Positions 44,406 to 52,311 of a stretch of 64,000 nt of DNA are shown piece by piece. The translations under genes and the position numbers were made by a program. Numbering within the stretch: position 1 is the stretch's first letter; each line of letters starts with the position of its first letter. The stretch comes from Sulfurimonas sp. Its GTDB lineage: Bacteria; Campylobacterota; Campylobacteria; Campylobacterales; Sulfurimonadaceae. Location of the stretch: NCBI GenBank assembly GCA_027013295.1, contig JALUXP010000058.1, forward strand, positions 1 through 64,000, read 5' to 3'. The notes under the pieces are model-generated. The model made no database searches. It worked only from the letters and a program-made list of their open reading frames with translations, and was not told where the DNA came from.

Positions 44406-45323
44406 TTATTTTCCTTTTTTCTTTTTTGTTTTTCTATCTATCATATCTACTATAAGTTCAATTTTTTTATTGTTAAAATTCAAACCCATCTTCTCCTGCT
44501 CAGGAGTGGCGAACGCGGGAATACCATTGACCTCTAAGACAACATACTCCTCTTTTTTTCTATCGTAGATAATATCTACACCCCCTATGTCAACATCAGT
44601 AGCCTTACAAGCTTTTTTTGCAATTGACACTATCTCTTCATTGGCTTCTCGCATGAAAACGCTACCACCAGATGTTACATTTGTTCTCCAGTCTGTCCCA
44701 CTTGCTTTACGCCCATAACAACTTACAAATTTACCATCTACAATATCGACTCTAAAATCAGTATTGTCATAATCTATAAACTTTTCAACATAAAAATATC
44801 GTAAATCCATTTGATTTAGAAAAGGCATAAGCATATCTAGGTTCGCTTCATTTTCTATCTTAGTAAGACCTACTCCACCCCAACCATCAGTTGGTTTATA
44901 AACCATTTTATCCCATTTTTTGATGATTTTTTTGAGTTCATGTCCATCATCTCGATGGCATAGATTGTAATCTGCCGTTTGCACTCCATGATTTCTTAAA
45001 ACAAATGATGTATGAAATTTATCTTCCGTTAAGGCAAAAGAATCATAAGAGTTAATCATAGGTATAGCACGATTAAGTGCTTGATAAAGATACATTTGGT
45101 ACTGTGTTTGTTCACCAGCATTATAGGAGAAAAACAGATCTAATTCCTTGTTAAGCTTTACTCCATCAAAAATAATATTTCCATTTTTTGCTATAGCATG
45201 TCGCAGATTGATATCATCTAAAGTGTCAATATCTCTCTCTTTCAATTTTTTTACGATTTTTTTTGCAATCTTATCACCACCACCATTACTGTAGAGCCAC
45301 ATTCCTATTTTTCTATTTCCCAT
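44406..45323 (-). CDS. RimK-like ATP-grasp ligase
   Basis: A 305-residue ATP-grasp protein of RimK/LysX/MptN type: MVYKPTDGWGGVGLTKI (ATP-binding Lys and Gly-rich loop), DFRVDIVDGKFVSCYGRKA, TNVTSGGS, and VLEVNGIPAF holding the metal-binding Glu/Asn. Relatives add glutamate or other amino acids to a protein, peptide or cofactor carboxylate. It overlaps the M20 peptidase gene by 11 bp. No carrier protein of LysW type is visible nearby. Confidence 0.82.
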   Translation of the reverse strand: MGNRKIGMWLYSNGGGDKIAKKIVKKLKERDIDTLDDINLRHAIAKNGNIIFDGVKLNKELDLFFSYNAGEQTQYQMYLYQALNRAIPMINSYDSFALTEDKFHTSFVLRNHGVQTADYNLCHRDDGHELKKIIKKWDKMVYKPTDGWGGVGLTKIENEANLDMLMPFLNQMDLRYFYVEKFIDYDNTDFRVDIVDGKFVSCYGRKASGTDWRTNVTSGGSVFMREANEEIVSIAKKACKATDVDIGGVDIIYDRKKEEYVVLEVNGIPAFATPEQEKMGLNFNNKKIELIVDMIDRKTKKKKGK

Positions 45324-46440
45324 CTATTTCCCTTAAATTAAAATCACCATTTTCTATAAAATAGCTAAAAAGTTTTTCACTCATCTCAACTCTATTTTGA
45401 AAACTTTTCTTAGATGCTCTTTCGTAAATGGTATGATCACCATCTCCAAAAGGTCCAAATCCATCCAAAGTTACTACACCAGATGCACTCACAATATTCG
45501 CATCACTTACGCCACCTCTTTTTTCATGATTCAGTGAGTTGTTAGTGATGTGTTCTATATTTTGAATGAGGTCTAAAGATTTTTGAGTTACTTCCATTAC
45601 ATCACGCTGAATCCCACCGCTAAGAGTAGATACACAACCATTAACATAGGAGGTCTTAACTATCTTGTCAATCGCCAAAAGGAGTCTATCTCGTTCCTCT
45701 TTTTTTTCATAACGCATCTCAAAAGTTAGTTTTGCTTGAGGGCTAATGGTGTTGGCACCAATCCCCCCTTCAATCTTACCAACATTAACTGTTGTCCCTT
45801 TTTCTAAGTTTGTAAGTTTAACTAAGTTTTGAAGTTTGTAAGAGGCCTCAAGGTTGGCATCGTTGCCCTGAGCATAATAATTTCCTGCATGAGATGCTTT
45901 ACCTTTTATATCTATAAAAAAAGTACCTACACCTTTTCGAGCAGTGACAACTTCCATGTTTTTCCCTGCTGCTTCATACACAAAACAATAATCATACTCT
46001 TTGGCTAACTCTGCAGTTAAGAATTTAGAATCGTCGCTCCCTGTTTCTTCATCACTCACAAGTAAAATATCAATATTTTCAATCTCTATCTTTTTTACTT
46101 GTAGTCTCCGTAAAGCTTGCAAGACAACAAGGTTGCCACCTTTCATATCGCACACACCGGGTCCATATACCCAGTCCACATCCTCACTATATTTCTCAAA
46201 TGTATCAGGGGGGAAAACAGTATCAAAGTGACCTAAAAGTAGTAGCCTTTTATTTTTAACTATATGTCTGGACTTATAGTATTTATGATCTCCAATAAGT
46301 TCTCGATGATATGTCTGTACTTCAAGACCAAGTTCACCAAACCAAAGATCAAATCTATGGGCAACTTTATCTACACCAGCCTTATTTTGGGTATAGGAGT
46401 TTATATTGATTATAGTTTCTAAATCTTTAAAAAAGTTCAT
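45313..46440 (-). CDS. M20-family metallopeptidase, carboxypeptidase G2-like
   Basis: A 375-residue di-zinc exopeptidase. The metal site is complete: GHFDTVFP (His71, Asp73), VCDMKGGN (Asp98), DEETGSD (Glu131 catalytic, Glu132) and a C-terminal GDGDHTIYE (His). A dimerisation domain (GKASHAGNYYAQGNDAN ...) is inserted, as in CPG2. No signal peptide, so it is cytoplasmic. It is first in the operon with both ATP-grasp genes. CPG2-type enzymes remove C-terminal glutamate, a useful hint but not proof of substrate. Confidence 0.85.
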   Translation of the reverse strand: MNFFKDLETIININSYTQNKAGVDKVAHRFDLWFGELGLEVQTYHRELIGDHKYYKSRHIVKNKRLLLLGHFDTVFPPDTFEKYSEDVDWVYGPGVCDMKGGNLVVLQALRRLQVKKIEIENIDILLVSDEETGSDDSKFLTAELAKEYDYCFVYEAAGKNMEVVTARKGVGTFFIDIKGKASHAGNYYAQGNDANLEASYKLQNLVKLTNLEKGTTVNVGKIEGGIGANTISPQAKLTFEMRYEKKEERDRLLLAIDKIVKTSYVNGCVSTLSGGIQRDVMEVTQKSLDLIQNIEHITNNSLNHEKRGGVSDANIVSASGVVTLDGFGPFGDGDHTIYERASKKSFQNRVEMSEKLFSYFIENGDFNLREIDGK

Positions 46441-46468
46441 AGAAATTCCAGATATTTAATATTTTAAA

Positions 46469-46474
46469 ATTATA
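46469..46474 (-). promoter_or_regulatory. -10 element of the M20/ATP-grasp/M14 operon
   Basis: TATAAT on the minus strand (ATAGTATAATTTT), 28 bp upstream of the M20 ATG. It shows that the operon has its own promoter, separate from the ribosomal operon upstream, which ends at a terminator. Confidence 0.5.
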
Positions 46475-46525
46475 CTATGTCTATGATTAAATTAAATCGA
46501 GATGAAAGGAAAGGGGAAAGAAAAT

Positions 46526-46550
46526 CTTAGAAGAATTACTTTCTTCTAAG
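46526..46550 (-). terminator. Rho-independent terminator of the rpsP-rplS operon, overlapping the rplS stop
   Basis: On the minus strand CTTAGAAGAA-AGTAA-TTCTTCTAAG forms a perfect 10-bp stem followed by ATTTTCTTTCC. The loop contains the rplS stop codon TAA, so the stem's left arm encodes the last residues of L19. Confidence 0.7.
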
Positions 46551-46895
46551 TTCTTTAATACGAGCAGCTTTACCAGCAAGATCACGAAGGTAAAATAGTT
46601 TAGCACGACGAACACGACCGCGACGAATAACTTTTATCTCAGTTAATGAATCTGAAAAGATTGGAAAAATTCTTTCGATTCCAACGCCATTTGCACCAAT
46701 TTTACGAACTGTAATAGTTTTACCAGTACCTTGACCACGCTTAGCAATACATATACCTTCGTATGCTTGTGTACGAGACTTGTCACCCTCTTTAATAGTT
46801 ACAGATAAGCGAACAGTATCACCTGCACGAAAATCTGGGATATTTTTCTCAGAAGTTTGTGCTTTTTCAAAATTTTCTATGTATTTATTTCTCAT
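46536..46895 (-). CDS. rplS: 50S ribosomal protein L19
   Basis: A 119-residue L19 at the subunit interface: [33 protein letters not shown] and the C-terminal [17 protein letters not shown]. It overlaps trmD by 11 bp in the standard rpsP-rimM-trmD-rplS order. A terminator overlaps its stop codon. Confidence 0.96.
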   Translation of the reverse strand: MRNKYIENFEKAQTSEKNIPDFRAGDTVRLSVTIKEGDKSRTQAYEGICIAKRGQGTGKTITVRKIGANGVGIERIFPIFSDSLTEIKVIRRGRVRRAKLFYLRDLAGKAARIKELRRK

Positions 46896-47589
46896 AGGAT
46901 TTCCTTATTTTATGCTTTTTAAGCTGCTCTGGTCTGAAAAACTTAGTCTTACATTCAGAGAGAGCGATTTTTAGTGTGCGAATTTTACTATGATTTCCCT
47001 TTATATATTCTTTAGGAACTTCAATTTCTTTATAATTTGTTGGTTTAGAGAAAGATGGTGCTTCTAAAAGGGGCGTTTCAAAACTTTCTATCTCTAAAGA
47101 TGCTGCATTACCAAGTACGCCTTCGATATTTCGTGCAATAGCATCACATAAAACCATCGATGGAAGTTCTCCACCTGTGAGTATATAATCCCCTATAGAA
47201 TAAACTTCATCTGCATACTTTTCAATAACTCTCTCATCTATACCTTCATAACGACCACTTACAAAAGCTATATGGGATTTTTTAGCTAATCGTTTTGCAT
47301 CGTTTTGTTTAAACTGTTTTGCAACTGGAGTTAAAAAAACAATATGGAGATCTGGGTCTTGTGCCATCAAGCTATCTAGTGCATCAAAAAGAGGCTGAGG
47401 GTTCATCACCATACCAGCACCACCGCCTACAGCTGTATCATCAACTTTAAGATGTTTGCTGAGAGAAAATTCTCTAGGATCTAAATAATCAATACTAAAT
47501 AACTCTTTTTCAATGGCTCTTTTTAAAATAGAGTCATTAAAATATCCCTCAACTATATTTGCAAATAAAGTAACAAAGGTAAACTTCAT
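46885..47589 (-). CDS. trmD: tRNA (guanine-N1-)-methyltransferase
   Basis: Methylates G37 of tRNAs reading CNN codons, preventing frameshifts. The 234-residue SPOUT enzyme shows [40 protein letters not shown] and [14 protein letters not shown], which contains the trefoil-knot SAM site. Confidence 0.96.
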   Translation of the reverse strand: MKFTFVTLFANIVEGYFNDSILKRAIEKELFSIDYLDPREFSLSKHLKVDDTAVGGGAGMVMNPQPLFDALDSLMAQDPDLHIVFLTPVAKQFKQNDAKRLAKKSHIAFVSGRYEGIDERVIEKYADEVYSIGDYILTGGELPSMVLCDAIARNIEGVLGNAASLEIESFETPLLEAPSFSKPTNYKEIEVPKEYIKGNHSKIRTLKIALSECKTKFFRPEQLKKHKIRKSYEK

Positions 47590-47591
47590 TA

Positions 47592-48125
47592 TCAGGATGC
47601 TTCTAAGATATCTTTGGCACCTTGAGTGGTGATGATTTTATTTTGAATGTCTGTTTGGATAACAAAAGGTGGATTATGTGGTAAAAGAAAAGTTTTTGCA
47701 AACCCTTCTTTGATGAGTAGTGCATCTGTTTGAATCTTTAAATAGTTCGCTGCGTTGATGCGGTCTATCTCAACAACTTTTCCTAGTGTTACATCAGCTT
47801 CAACAACGCTACACCCCTCTATGTCAAACCAAAAGTATTCACCCTCTTTTAACTTACAATTTTGTCGTGTTTCTTCTAGGGTTGCATATAGTTTTGTGTT
47901 GGTGTATTTTTTCGCATCTTCGGGAGTGAAGATTTTATCTATTTTGATAAGTCCTCTATCGAGATTTACCTCTCTTAGAGTTAATCTATCTTGAGTATTT
48001 ATAAAAAAAGATCTATTGCTTTTAAACTGCTCTGGGAAGTCAGTATTTAAGTGGAGTTTCATATCGCCTTTTATACCAACAGTTTTGCCGATAGTAGCGA
48101 TATGAAGAAGGTCTTGCATTTTCAT
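47592..48125 (-). CDS. rimM: 16S rRNA processing protein RimM
   Basis: A 177-residue ribosome maturation factor for the 30S head. ATIGKTVGIKGDMKLHL is the N-terminal RimM motif and GEYFWFDIEGCSV opens the PRC-barrel domain. Two candidate starts (Met1 and Met3) are two codons apart. A nested inverted repeat fills the 74-bp gap to khpA. Confidence 0.92.
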   Translation of the reverse strand: MKMQDLLHIATIGKTVGIKGDMKLHLNTDFPEQFKSNRSFFINTQDRLTLREVNLDRGLIKIDKIFTPEDAKKYTNTKLYATLEETRQNCKLKEGEYFWFDIEGCSVVEADVTLGKVVEIDRINAANYLKIQTDALLIKEGFAKTFLLPHNPPFVIQTDIQNKIITTQGAKDILEAS

Positions 48126-48140
48126 AGAGACTGCTTCCGA

Positions 48141-48203
48141 GTAAACTCTAATCTATTCCGGCTAAATTTTACTTTGTAAAATTTGCTCGTCATAGGAGTT
48201 TAC
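48141..48203. repeat. Nested inverted repeat between khpA and rimM
   Basis: Outer arms GTAAACTC (48141-48148) and GAGTTTAC (48196-48203) enclose inner arms AAATTTTAC-TTT-GTAAAATTT (48164-48184, 9 bp perfect). Together they form a 63-bp element that fills the gap and touches the khpA stop codon. It may be a miniature repeat or an mRNA processing structure. Confidence 0.6.
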
Positions 48204-48436
48204 ACGGCTTCAACATTAATTCTATAGCTCATGCCATCTTTTGCTTTACAGCCAGAGATGACAGTTTTTATAGCACCAATCATTTTACCCTCTTTACCTA
48301 TAAGCTTACCAATGTCAGCTTGATTAGCAAAAAGTATGATCTCGGTAACTTCGTCACCTTTAGTTACATTAACTCTAATATCATTGGGAAATGATGCTAT
48401 AAGTTTTGCAAATTGTGCGACAAATTCACTGATCAT
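48200..48436 (-). CDS. khpA: KH-domain RNA-binding protein KhpA
   Basis: A 78-residue single KH domain protein with the RNA-contacting GKLIGKEGKMIGAI (GxxG) loop. KhpA-type proteins bind RNA globally and in Gram-positives act with KhpB. Its place between rpsP and rimM is standard for this phylum and for Firmicutes. Confidence 0.88.
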   Translation of the reverse strand: MISEFVAQFAKLIASFPNDIRVNVTKGDEVTEIILFANQADIGKLIGKEGKMIGAIKTVISGCKAKDGMSYRINVEAV

Positions 48437-48438
48437 GA

Positions 48439-48660
48439 TTAACGATTAGTGATTTTTTTAACACGATCACTCAATTGAGCACCTACACTTACCCAGTAGT
48501 CGATTCTTTCGTTATCTACTTTAAGCTCTTTTGTCATTGGGTTATAATGTCCAATAAGCTCTATCCAACCACCATCTCGACGCTTACGGCTATCTGTTAC
48601 CGCGATACGATAAAATGGTTGTTTTTTTCTTCCCATACGAGTAAGTCTAATTACTGTCAT
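48439..48660 (-). CDS. rpsP: 30S ribosomal protein S16
   Basis: A 73-residue S16: [33 protein letters not shown] and DRVKKI. It is the first gene of its operon, 2 bp before khpA. In many bacteria ffh precedes it; here ffh is about 14 kb away on the opposite strand. A strong hairpin lies just upstream (48685-48709). Confidence 0.96.
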   Translation of the reverse strand: MTVIRLTRMGRKKQPFYRIAVTDSRKRRDGGWIELIGHYNPMTKELKVDNERIDYWVSVGAQLSDRVKKITNR

Positions 48661-48684
48661 TTTTTTCCTAGTCTATCTTTTAAC

Positions 48685-48709
48685 GATATCTGAGCAAAGC
48701 CCAGATATC
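48685..48709 (-). promoter_or_regulatory. Leader hairpin upstream of rpsP
   Basis: GATATCTG-A-GC-AAA-GC-C-CAGATATC: an 8-bp stem, one mismatch, two more pairs and a three-base loop, located 25 bp upstream of the rpsP ATG in the predicted 5' UTR. There is no T-run, so it is more likely a leader control or stability element than a terminator. Confidence 0.5.
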
Positions 48710-48860
48710 TATGCTAGCCACCTAAGGCACTAAAATATCTCTTTTGAAATATTAATAAATTTTCGGGGTATTTTTTGCAAAATAAAATATAAATATTTAA
48801 TTGTGCCTCTTACCGCCTTTAAGTCATGAATATGAAAAATCATGCTCAATATGCGTAGTA

Positions 48861-48880
48861 TATTTTGCATTTGCAAAATA
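48861..48880. repeat. Perfect inverted repeat in the rpsP leader region
   Basis: TATTTTGCA-TT-TGCAAAATA is a perfect 9-bp inverted repeat about 50-70 bp downstream of the predicted rpsP promoter. It could be a protein-binding operator or part of a leader structure. Confidence 0.4.
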
Positions 48881-48927
48881 CCTTCTAATCACAGAGGGAT
48901 TATTTCAGAAGTTATTACGATGGTGGA

Positions 48928-48956
48928 ATTATATCTAAATATTATTTAAATGTAAA
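48928..48956 (-). promoter_or_regulatory. Sigma-70 promoter for the rpsP operon
   Basis: On the minus strand TTTACA, 17 bases, TATAAT: a well-matched promoter with optimal spacing. It implies a leader of roughly 260 bases before rpsP. It points away from the rpmJ promoter 75 bp to its right. Confidence 0.6.
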
Positions 48957-49030
48957 GAATAAATTTTCAAGTTTCATCCTGATTACAACAAAAACAATCG
49001 CTCTTAATAAAATTTTTACATTCATTTGGA

Positions 49031-49044
49031 TACAATACGCGTTC
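49031..49044 (+). promoter_or_regulatory. Promoter core of the rpmJ-rplQ operon
   Basis: TACAATACGCGTTC matches the S10-operon promoter core TACAATTCGCGTTC at 13 of 14 positions, including the GC-rich discriminator. No good -35 is visible. The predicted leader to rpmJ is about 210 bases. Confidence 0.5.
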
Positions 49045-49110
49045 GCTTTACTGTTTTAACTAAAAATATGAGTATTTCTACCTATATAACTATGTATAGA
49101 TAAAAGTATT

Positions 49111-49134
49111 GGTGAGAAACTATAAATTCTCGCC
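49111..49134 (+). promoter_or_regulatory. Leader hairpin 1 of the rpmJ operon
   Basis: GGTGAGAA-CTATAAAT-TTCTCGCC forms an 8-bp stem with one G-U pair about 70 bases after the predicted start site. It has no T-run. Confidence 0.4.
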
Positions 49135-49202
49135 TAAAAGCAATAGAGAAATTGACCTTAGTATAAGTTTCGTGTTCTTGCACGCAGCTTTAGTGAGATG
49201 AA

Positions 49203-49228
49203 TTAGGTAAGGGCTTGTTCTTGCCTAA
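49203..49228 (+). promoter_or_regulatory. Leader hairpin 2 of the rpmJ operon
   Basis: TTAGGTAAG-GGCTTGTT-CTTGCCTAA forms a 9-bp stem with one G-U pair, ending 25 bp before the rpmJ ATG. Alpha-operon leaders in other bacteria bind S4; whether this one does is unknown. Confidence 0.45.
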
Positions 49229-49253
49229 GAAGAAAATGATAAAAAGGCTTTCC

Positions 49254-49367
49254 ATGAAAGTAAGAGCTTCAGTAAAGAAGATGTGTGACGACTGCATAGT
49301 CGTTAAGAGAAAAGGCATTGTAAGAGTAATCTGCAAAGTTAAAAAACATAAACAGAGACAAGGATAA
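49254..49367 (+). CDS. rpmJ: 50S ribosomal protein L36 (missed by the ORF track)
   Basis: A 37-residue protein beginning [14 protein letters not shown] and ending [10 protein letters not shown]. The zinc ligands are Cys11, Cys14, Cys27 and His32, so it is the zinc-binding (C+) form. It is too short for the ORF track. It lies 2 bp before rpsM, the standard order. Confidence 0.95.
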   Translation: MKVRASVKKMCDDCIVVKRKGIVRVICKVKKHKQRQG

Positions 49368-49369
49368 CC

Positions 49370-49732
49370 ATGGCTCGTATTTCTGGTGTAGATTTACCTA
49401 AGAAAAAACGCGTAGAGTATGGATTGACATATATCTATGGAGTTGGTTTACATGCGTCTCGTCTAATCTTAGACGCGACAGGCATAGACTATAATAAGAG
49501 AGTTTTTGAACTTTCTCAAGAAGAAGTAGCAGCTATCACTGCGGAGATCCGTACTAACCATATGGTTGAAGGTGATTTGCGTAAAAAAGTAGCTATGGAC
49601 ATTAAAGCACTTATGGACATTGGTTCATATCGTGGTCTTCGTCACCGTCGTGGTCTTCCATGTCGTGGTCAAAAAACTAAGACAAATGCGCGTACTCGTA
49701 AGGGTAAACGCAAAACTGTCGGCGCAGCGTAA
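49370..49732 (+). CDS. rpsM: 30S ribosomal protein S13
   Basis: A 120-residue S13: [24 protein letters not shown] and the C-terminal [22 protein letters not shown] tail that touches P-site tRNA. AAGGATAACC precedes the ATG. Confidence 0.97.
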   Translation: MARISGVDLPKKKRVEYGLTYIYGVGLHASRLILDATGIDYNKRVFELSQEEVAAITAEIRTNHMVEGDLRKKVAMDIKALMDIGSYRGLRHRRGLPCRGQKTKTNARTRKGKRKTVGAA

Positions 49733-49743
49733 GGGAATAGATT

Positions 49744-50136
49744 ATGGCAAAAAGAAAAGCTGTTAGAAAAAAAGTTGTAAAGAAAAATATTGCTCGTGGT
49801 ATCTGCCACATTGCTGCATCATTTAACAATACACTTGTAACAATTACAGATGAAATGGGTAACATGATTGCTTGGAGTTCTGCTGGTTCTTTAGGATTTA
49901 AAGGTTCTAAAAAATCAACTCCGTTTGCTGCACAAGCTGCAACCGAAGATGCAATTGCGAAAGCACAAGTACATGGTATAAAAGAACTTGGTATTAAAGT
50001 TCAAGGTCCTGGTTCAGGTCGTGAAACTGCAGTGAAGGCTGTTGGTGCTATTGAGGGGATCCGTGTTACATTCATGAAAGATGTTACACCTTTACCACAC
50101 AATGGTTGTCGTGCGCCTAAGCGCCGTAGAGTTTAA
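49744..50136 (+). CDS. rpsK: 30S ribosomal protein S11
   Basis: A 130-residue S11: [21 protein letters not shown] and the C-terminal [13 protein letters not shown]. It is a platform protein of the 30S subunit. Confidence 0.97.
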   Translation: MAKRKAVRKKVVKKNIARGICHIAASFNNTLVTITDEMGNMIAWSSAGSLGFKGSKKSTPFAAQAATEDAIAKAQVHGIKELGIKVQGPGSGRETAVKAVGAIEGIRVTFMKDVTPLPHNGCRAPKRRRV

Positions 50137-50147
50137 GGAGATTACTG

Positions 50148-50774
50148 ATGGCAAGATATAGAGGTCCAGTAGAGAAAATCGAAAGAAGATTCGGTGTAAG
50201 TCTTAACCTTAAAGGTGAGCGTCGTTTAGCAGGAAAATCTGCATTAGAAAAAAGACCTTATGGTCCTGGTCAACATGGTCAGCGTCGTAAGAAAGTTTCT
50301 GAGTATGGTTTGCAACTTAACGAAAAACAAAAAGCAAAATTTATGTATGGTGTTTCTGAAAAACAATTCCGTGCACTGTTTGTTGAAGCAAAGCGTAGAG
50401 AAGGAAATACAGGTACAAACCTTATTACACTTATTGAGCAAAGACTTGACAATGTAGTTTACAGAATGGGATTTGCATCTACTCGTAGATTTGCTCGTCA
50501 ACTTGTAACTCATGGTCATTTTTTAGTAGATGGTAAAAAACTAGATATCCCTTCTTACCGTGTTAAACCCGGTCAAAAAGTGGAAGTAAAAGAAAAATCA
50601 AAAACTAATGCGCAGATCGTTCGTGCTATGGAGTTAACAGCACAAACTGGTTTATCTCCATGGGTAGACATCGATGCAGAGAAAGTTTACGGTATCTTTA
50701 CTCGTTTACCAGAGCGTGAAGAGATTGTTATACCTGTTGAAGAGCGTTTAATCGTTGAACTTTACTCGAAATAA
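50148..50774 (+). CDS. rpsD: 30S ribosomal protein S4
   Basis: A 208-residue S4: [16 protein letters not shown] and [15 protein letters not shown], with an S4 RNA-binding domain in the middle ([20 protein letters not shown]). It lacks N-terminal zinc Cys residues. In enterobacteria S4 represses this operon. Confidence 0.97.
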   Translation: MARYRGPVEKIERRFGVSLNLKGERRLAGKSALEKRPYGPGQHGQRRKKVSEYGLQLNEKQKAKFMYGVSEKQFRALFVEAKRREGNTGTNLITLIEQRLDNVVYRMGFASTRRFARQLVTHGHFLVDGKKLDIPSYRVKPGQKVEVKEKSKTNAQIVRAMELTAQTGLSPWVDIDAEKVYGIFTRLPEREEIVIPVEERLIVELYSK

Positions 50775-50793
50775 AAAATAAAAAGGCGTATGT

Positions 50794-51786
50794 ATGAAAA
50801 AAATTAAAACTACTCCACTTGCTCCACAACAGTTTGAGGTAGAGCAGATTAGTGAGAATGAAGCTAATATAATGGCATATCCATTTGAAACTGGATATGC
50901 GATATCTTTAGCACATCCTCTTCGCCGTTTTTTATTAAGTTCTTCTGTAGGGTACGCTCCAATCGCAATCAAAATCGAGGGTGCTAAACACGAGTTCGAC
51001 TCTGTGCGTGGTATGCTTGAAGATATTTCAGACTTTATCCTCAATCTTAAAGAGATCCGATTTAAGTTAAATGGTGAAGCTCAAGAGGCACAGATCAATT
51101 ATAGCTTTGCAGGTCCTTGTGAAGTGAAAGGGTCTGATTTGACAAATGATGAAGTTGAAGTTGTAACTCCTGAAGCTGTTCTTGCAACACTTAACGAAGA
51201 CTCAACTCTTAACTTCACTATCAAGATAGCTCAAGGGATAGGGTATGTTCCTAGTGAAGATACTCATGATGAGTTAGAAGATGGTTATATCGCTTTAGAT
51301 GCATTCTTTACTCCTGTTCGTAGTGCTACTTACAAGATAGAAAATGTACTCGTTGAAGACAACCCCAATTTTGAGAGAGTTGTGTTAAATATTAAAACTG
51401 ATGGTCAGATTTCACCAGTCGATGCATTTAGAAACTCTTTAGAAGTTATGTATGCACAACTTGCTGTATTTAACTCTGAGATAAGTGTAAAAGCTCCAAC
51501 TACGATAGAAAGAGTTGAAGAATCTCCAGACTTGAAAAAACTTATAACAAATATTGATTCTTTAGGACTCAGTGCTAGAAGTTTCAACTGTCTTGATCGT
51601 TCAGCTATCACTCTTATTGGTGAAATCGTACTGATGAGTGTTAATGATCTTAAAAATGTTAAAAACCTTGGCAAAAAATCTTATGATGAGATTGTTGAGA
51701 AGGTTCAAGAGTTTGGTTACGAAGTTGGTGCTGACTTAGCAGATGATGTAGTAAACGCTCTAAAAAAACAAATAGAAGCTAAATAA
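50794..51786 (+). CDS. rpoA: RNA polymerase alpha subunit
   Basis: A 330-residue alpha subunit: N-terminal dimerisation domain ([37 protein letters not shown]) and C-terminal DNA-binding domain ([31 protein letters not shown]). It lies 19 bp after rpsD. Confidence 0.97.
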   Translation: MKKIKTTPLAPQQFEVEQISENEANIMAYPFETGYAISLAHPLRRFLLSSSVGYAPIAIKIEGAKHEFDSVRGMLEDISDFILNLKEIRFKLNGEAQEAQINYSFAGPCEVKGSDLTNDEVEVVTPEAVLATLNEDSTLNFTIKIAQGIGYVPSEDTHDELEDGYIALDAFFTPVRSATYKIENVLVEDNPNFERVVLNIKTDGQISPVDAFRNSLEVMYAQLAVFNSEISVKAPTTIERVEESPDLKKLITNIDSLGLSARSFNCLDRSAITLIGEIVLMSVNDLKNVKNLGKKSYDEIVEKVQEFGYEVGADLADDVVNALKKQIEAK

Positions 51787-51795
51787 GGAATAAAC

Positions 51796-52146
51796 ATGAG
51801 ACATCGTCATGGATACCGAAAACTAGGTCGTACAAGCTCACACCGTGCTGCTTTACTTAAAAACCTTAGTATTTCGTTAATAGAACATGGTAAAATAGAA
51901 ACTACTGCTATTAAAGCTAAAGAGTTGCGTTCATATATTGAAAAACTTATCACGATCGCTGGTAAGAATGACTCTAACGCTCACAAATCAGTATTTGCGG
52001 CGCTTCAAAGTAAAGAAGCTACAAAAAATTTAGTAAATGATATCGCTCCTAAGTATGTTGATCGTGCAGGTGGATATACTAGAATTACTAGAACAAGAAT
52101 CCGTCGTGGTGATGCTACGACTATGGCATTTATTGAGCTAGTATAG
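51796..52146 (+). CDS. rplQ: 50S ribosomal protein L17
   Basis: A 116-residue L17: [24 protein letters not shown] and the C-terminal [24 protein letters not shown]. It is the last gene of the alpha operon; a large palindromic element follows. Confidence 0.97.
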   Translation: MRHRHGYRKLGRTSSHRAALLKNLSISLIEHGKIETTAIKAKELRSYIEKLITIAGKNDSNAHKSVFAALQSKEATKNLVNDIAPKYVDRAGGYTRITRTRIRRGDATTMAFIELV

Positions 52147-52159
52147 TTCACAGTCATTC

Positions 52160-52232
52160 TCTCTAGTTCCCAAGTTTTACTTGGTAACTCATACTTATAT
52201 GCATTCCCAAGTAAAACTTGGGAACGAGAGTG
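52160..52232. repeat. Long palindromic repeat downstream of rplQ
   Basis: Two perfect 19-base arms, GTTCCCAAGTTTTACTTGG (52166-52184) and its reverse complement (52207-52225), are separated by 22 bases; the flanks CTCTCTA and CGAGAG extend the symmetry. Inside each arm CCAAG-TTTTA-CTTGG is itself a small palindrome. This is the structure of a REP/MITE-like mobile repeat. It may also end alpha-operon transcription. Confidence 0.7.
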
Positions 52233-52311
52233 ATCTCACACGCAGAGACTACACTCAATAATCTACAATCAATAAAATCAATTTTTAATTTTTAATAAGG
52301 TGAGACGCATT

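Noticed and set aside
48694-49253. Possible tRNA or small RNA gene in the ribosomal spacer
   Set aside because: No cloverleaf, CCA end or T-loop (GGTTCRA) could be placed; hairpins fit leaders better.
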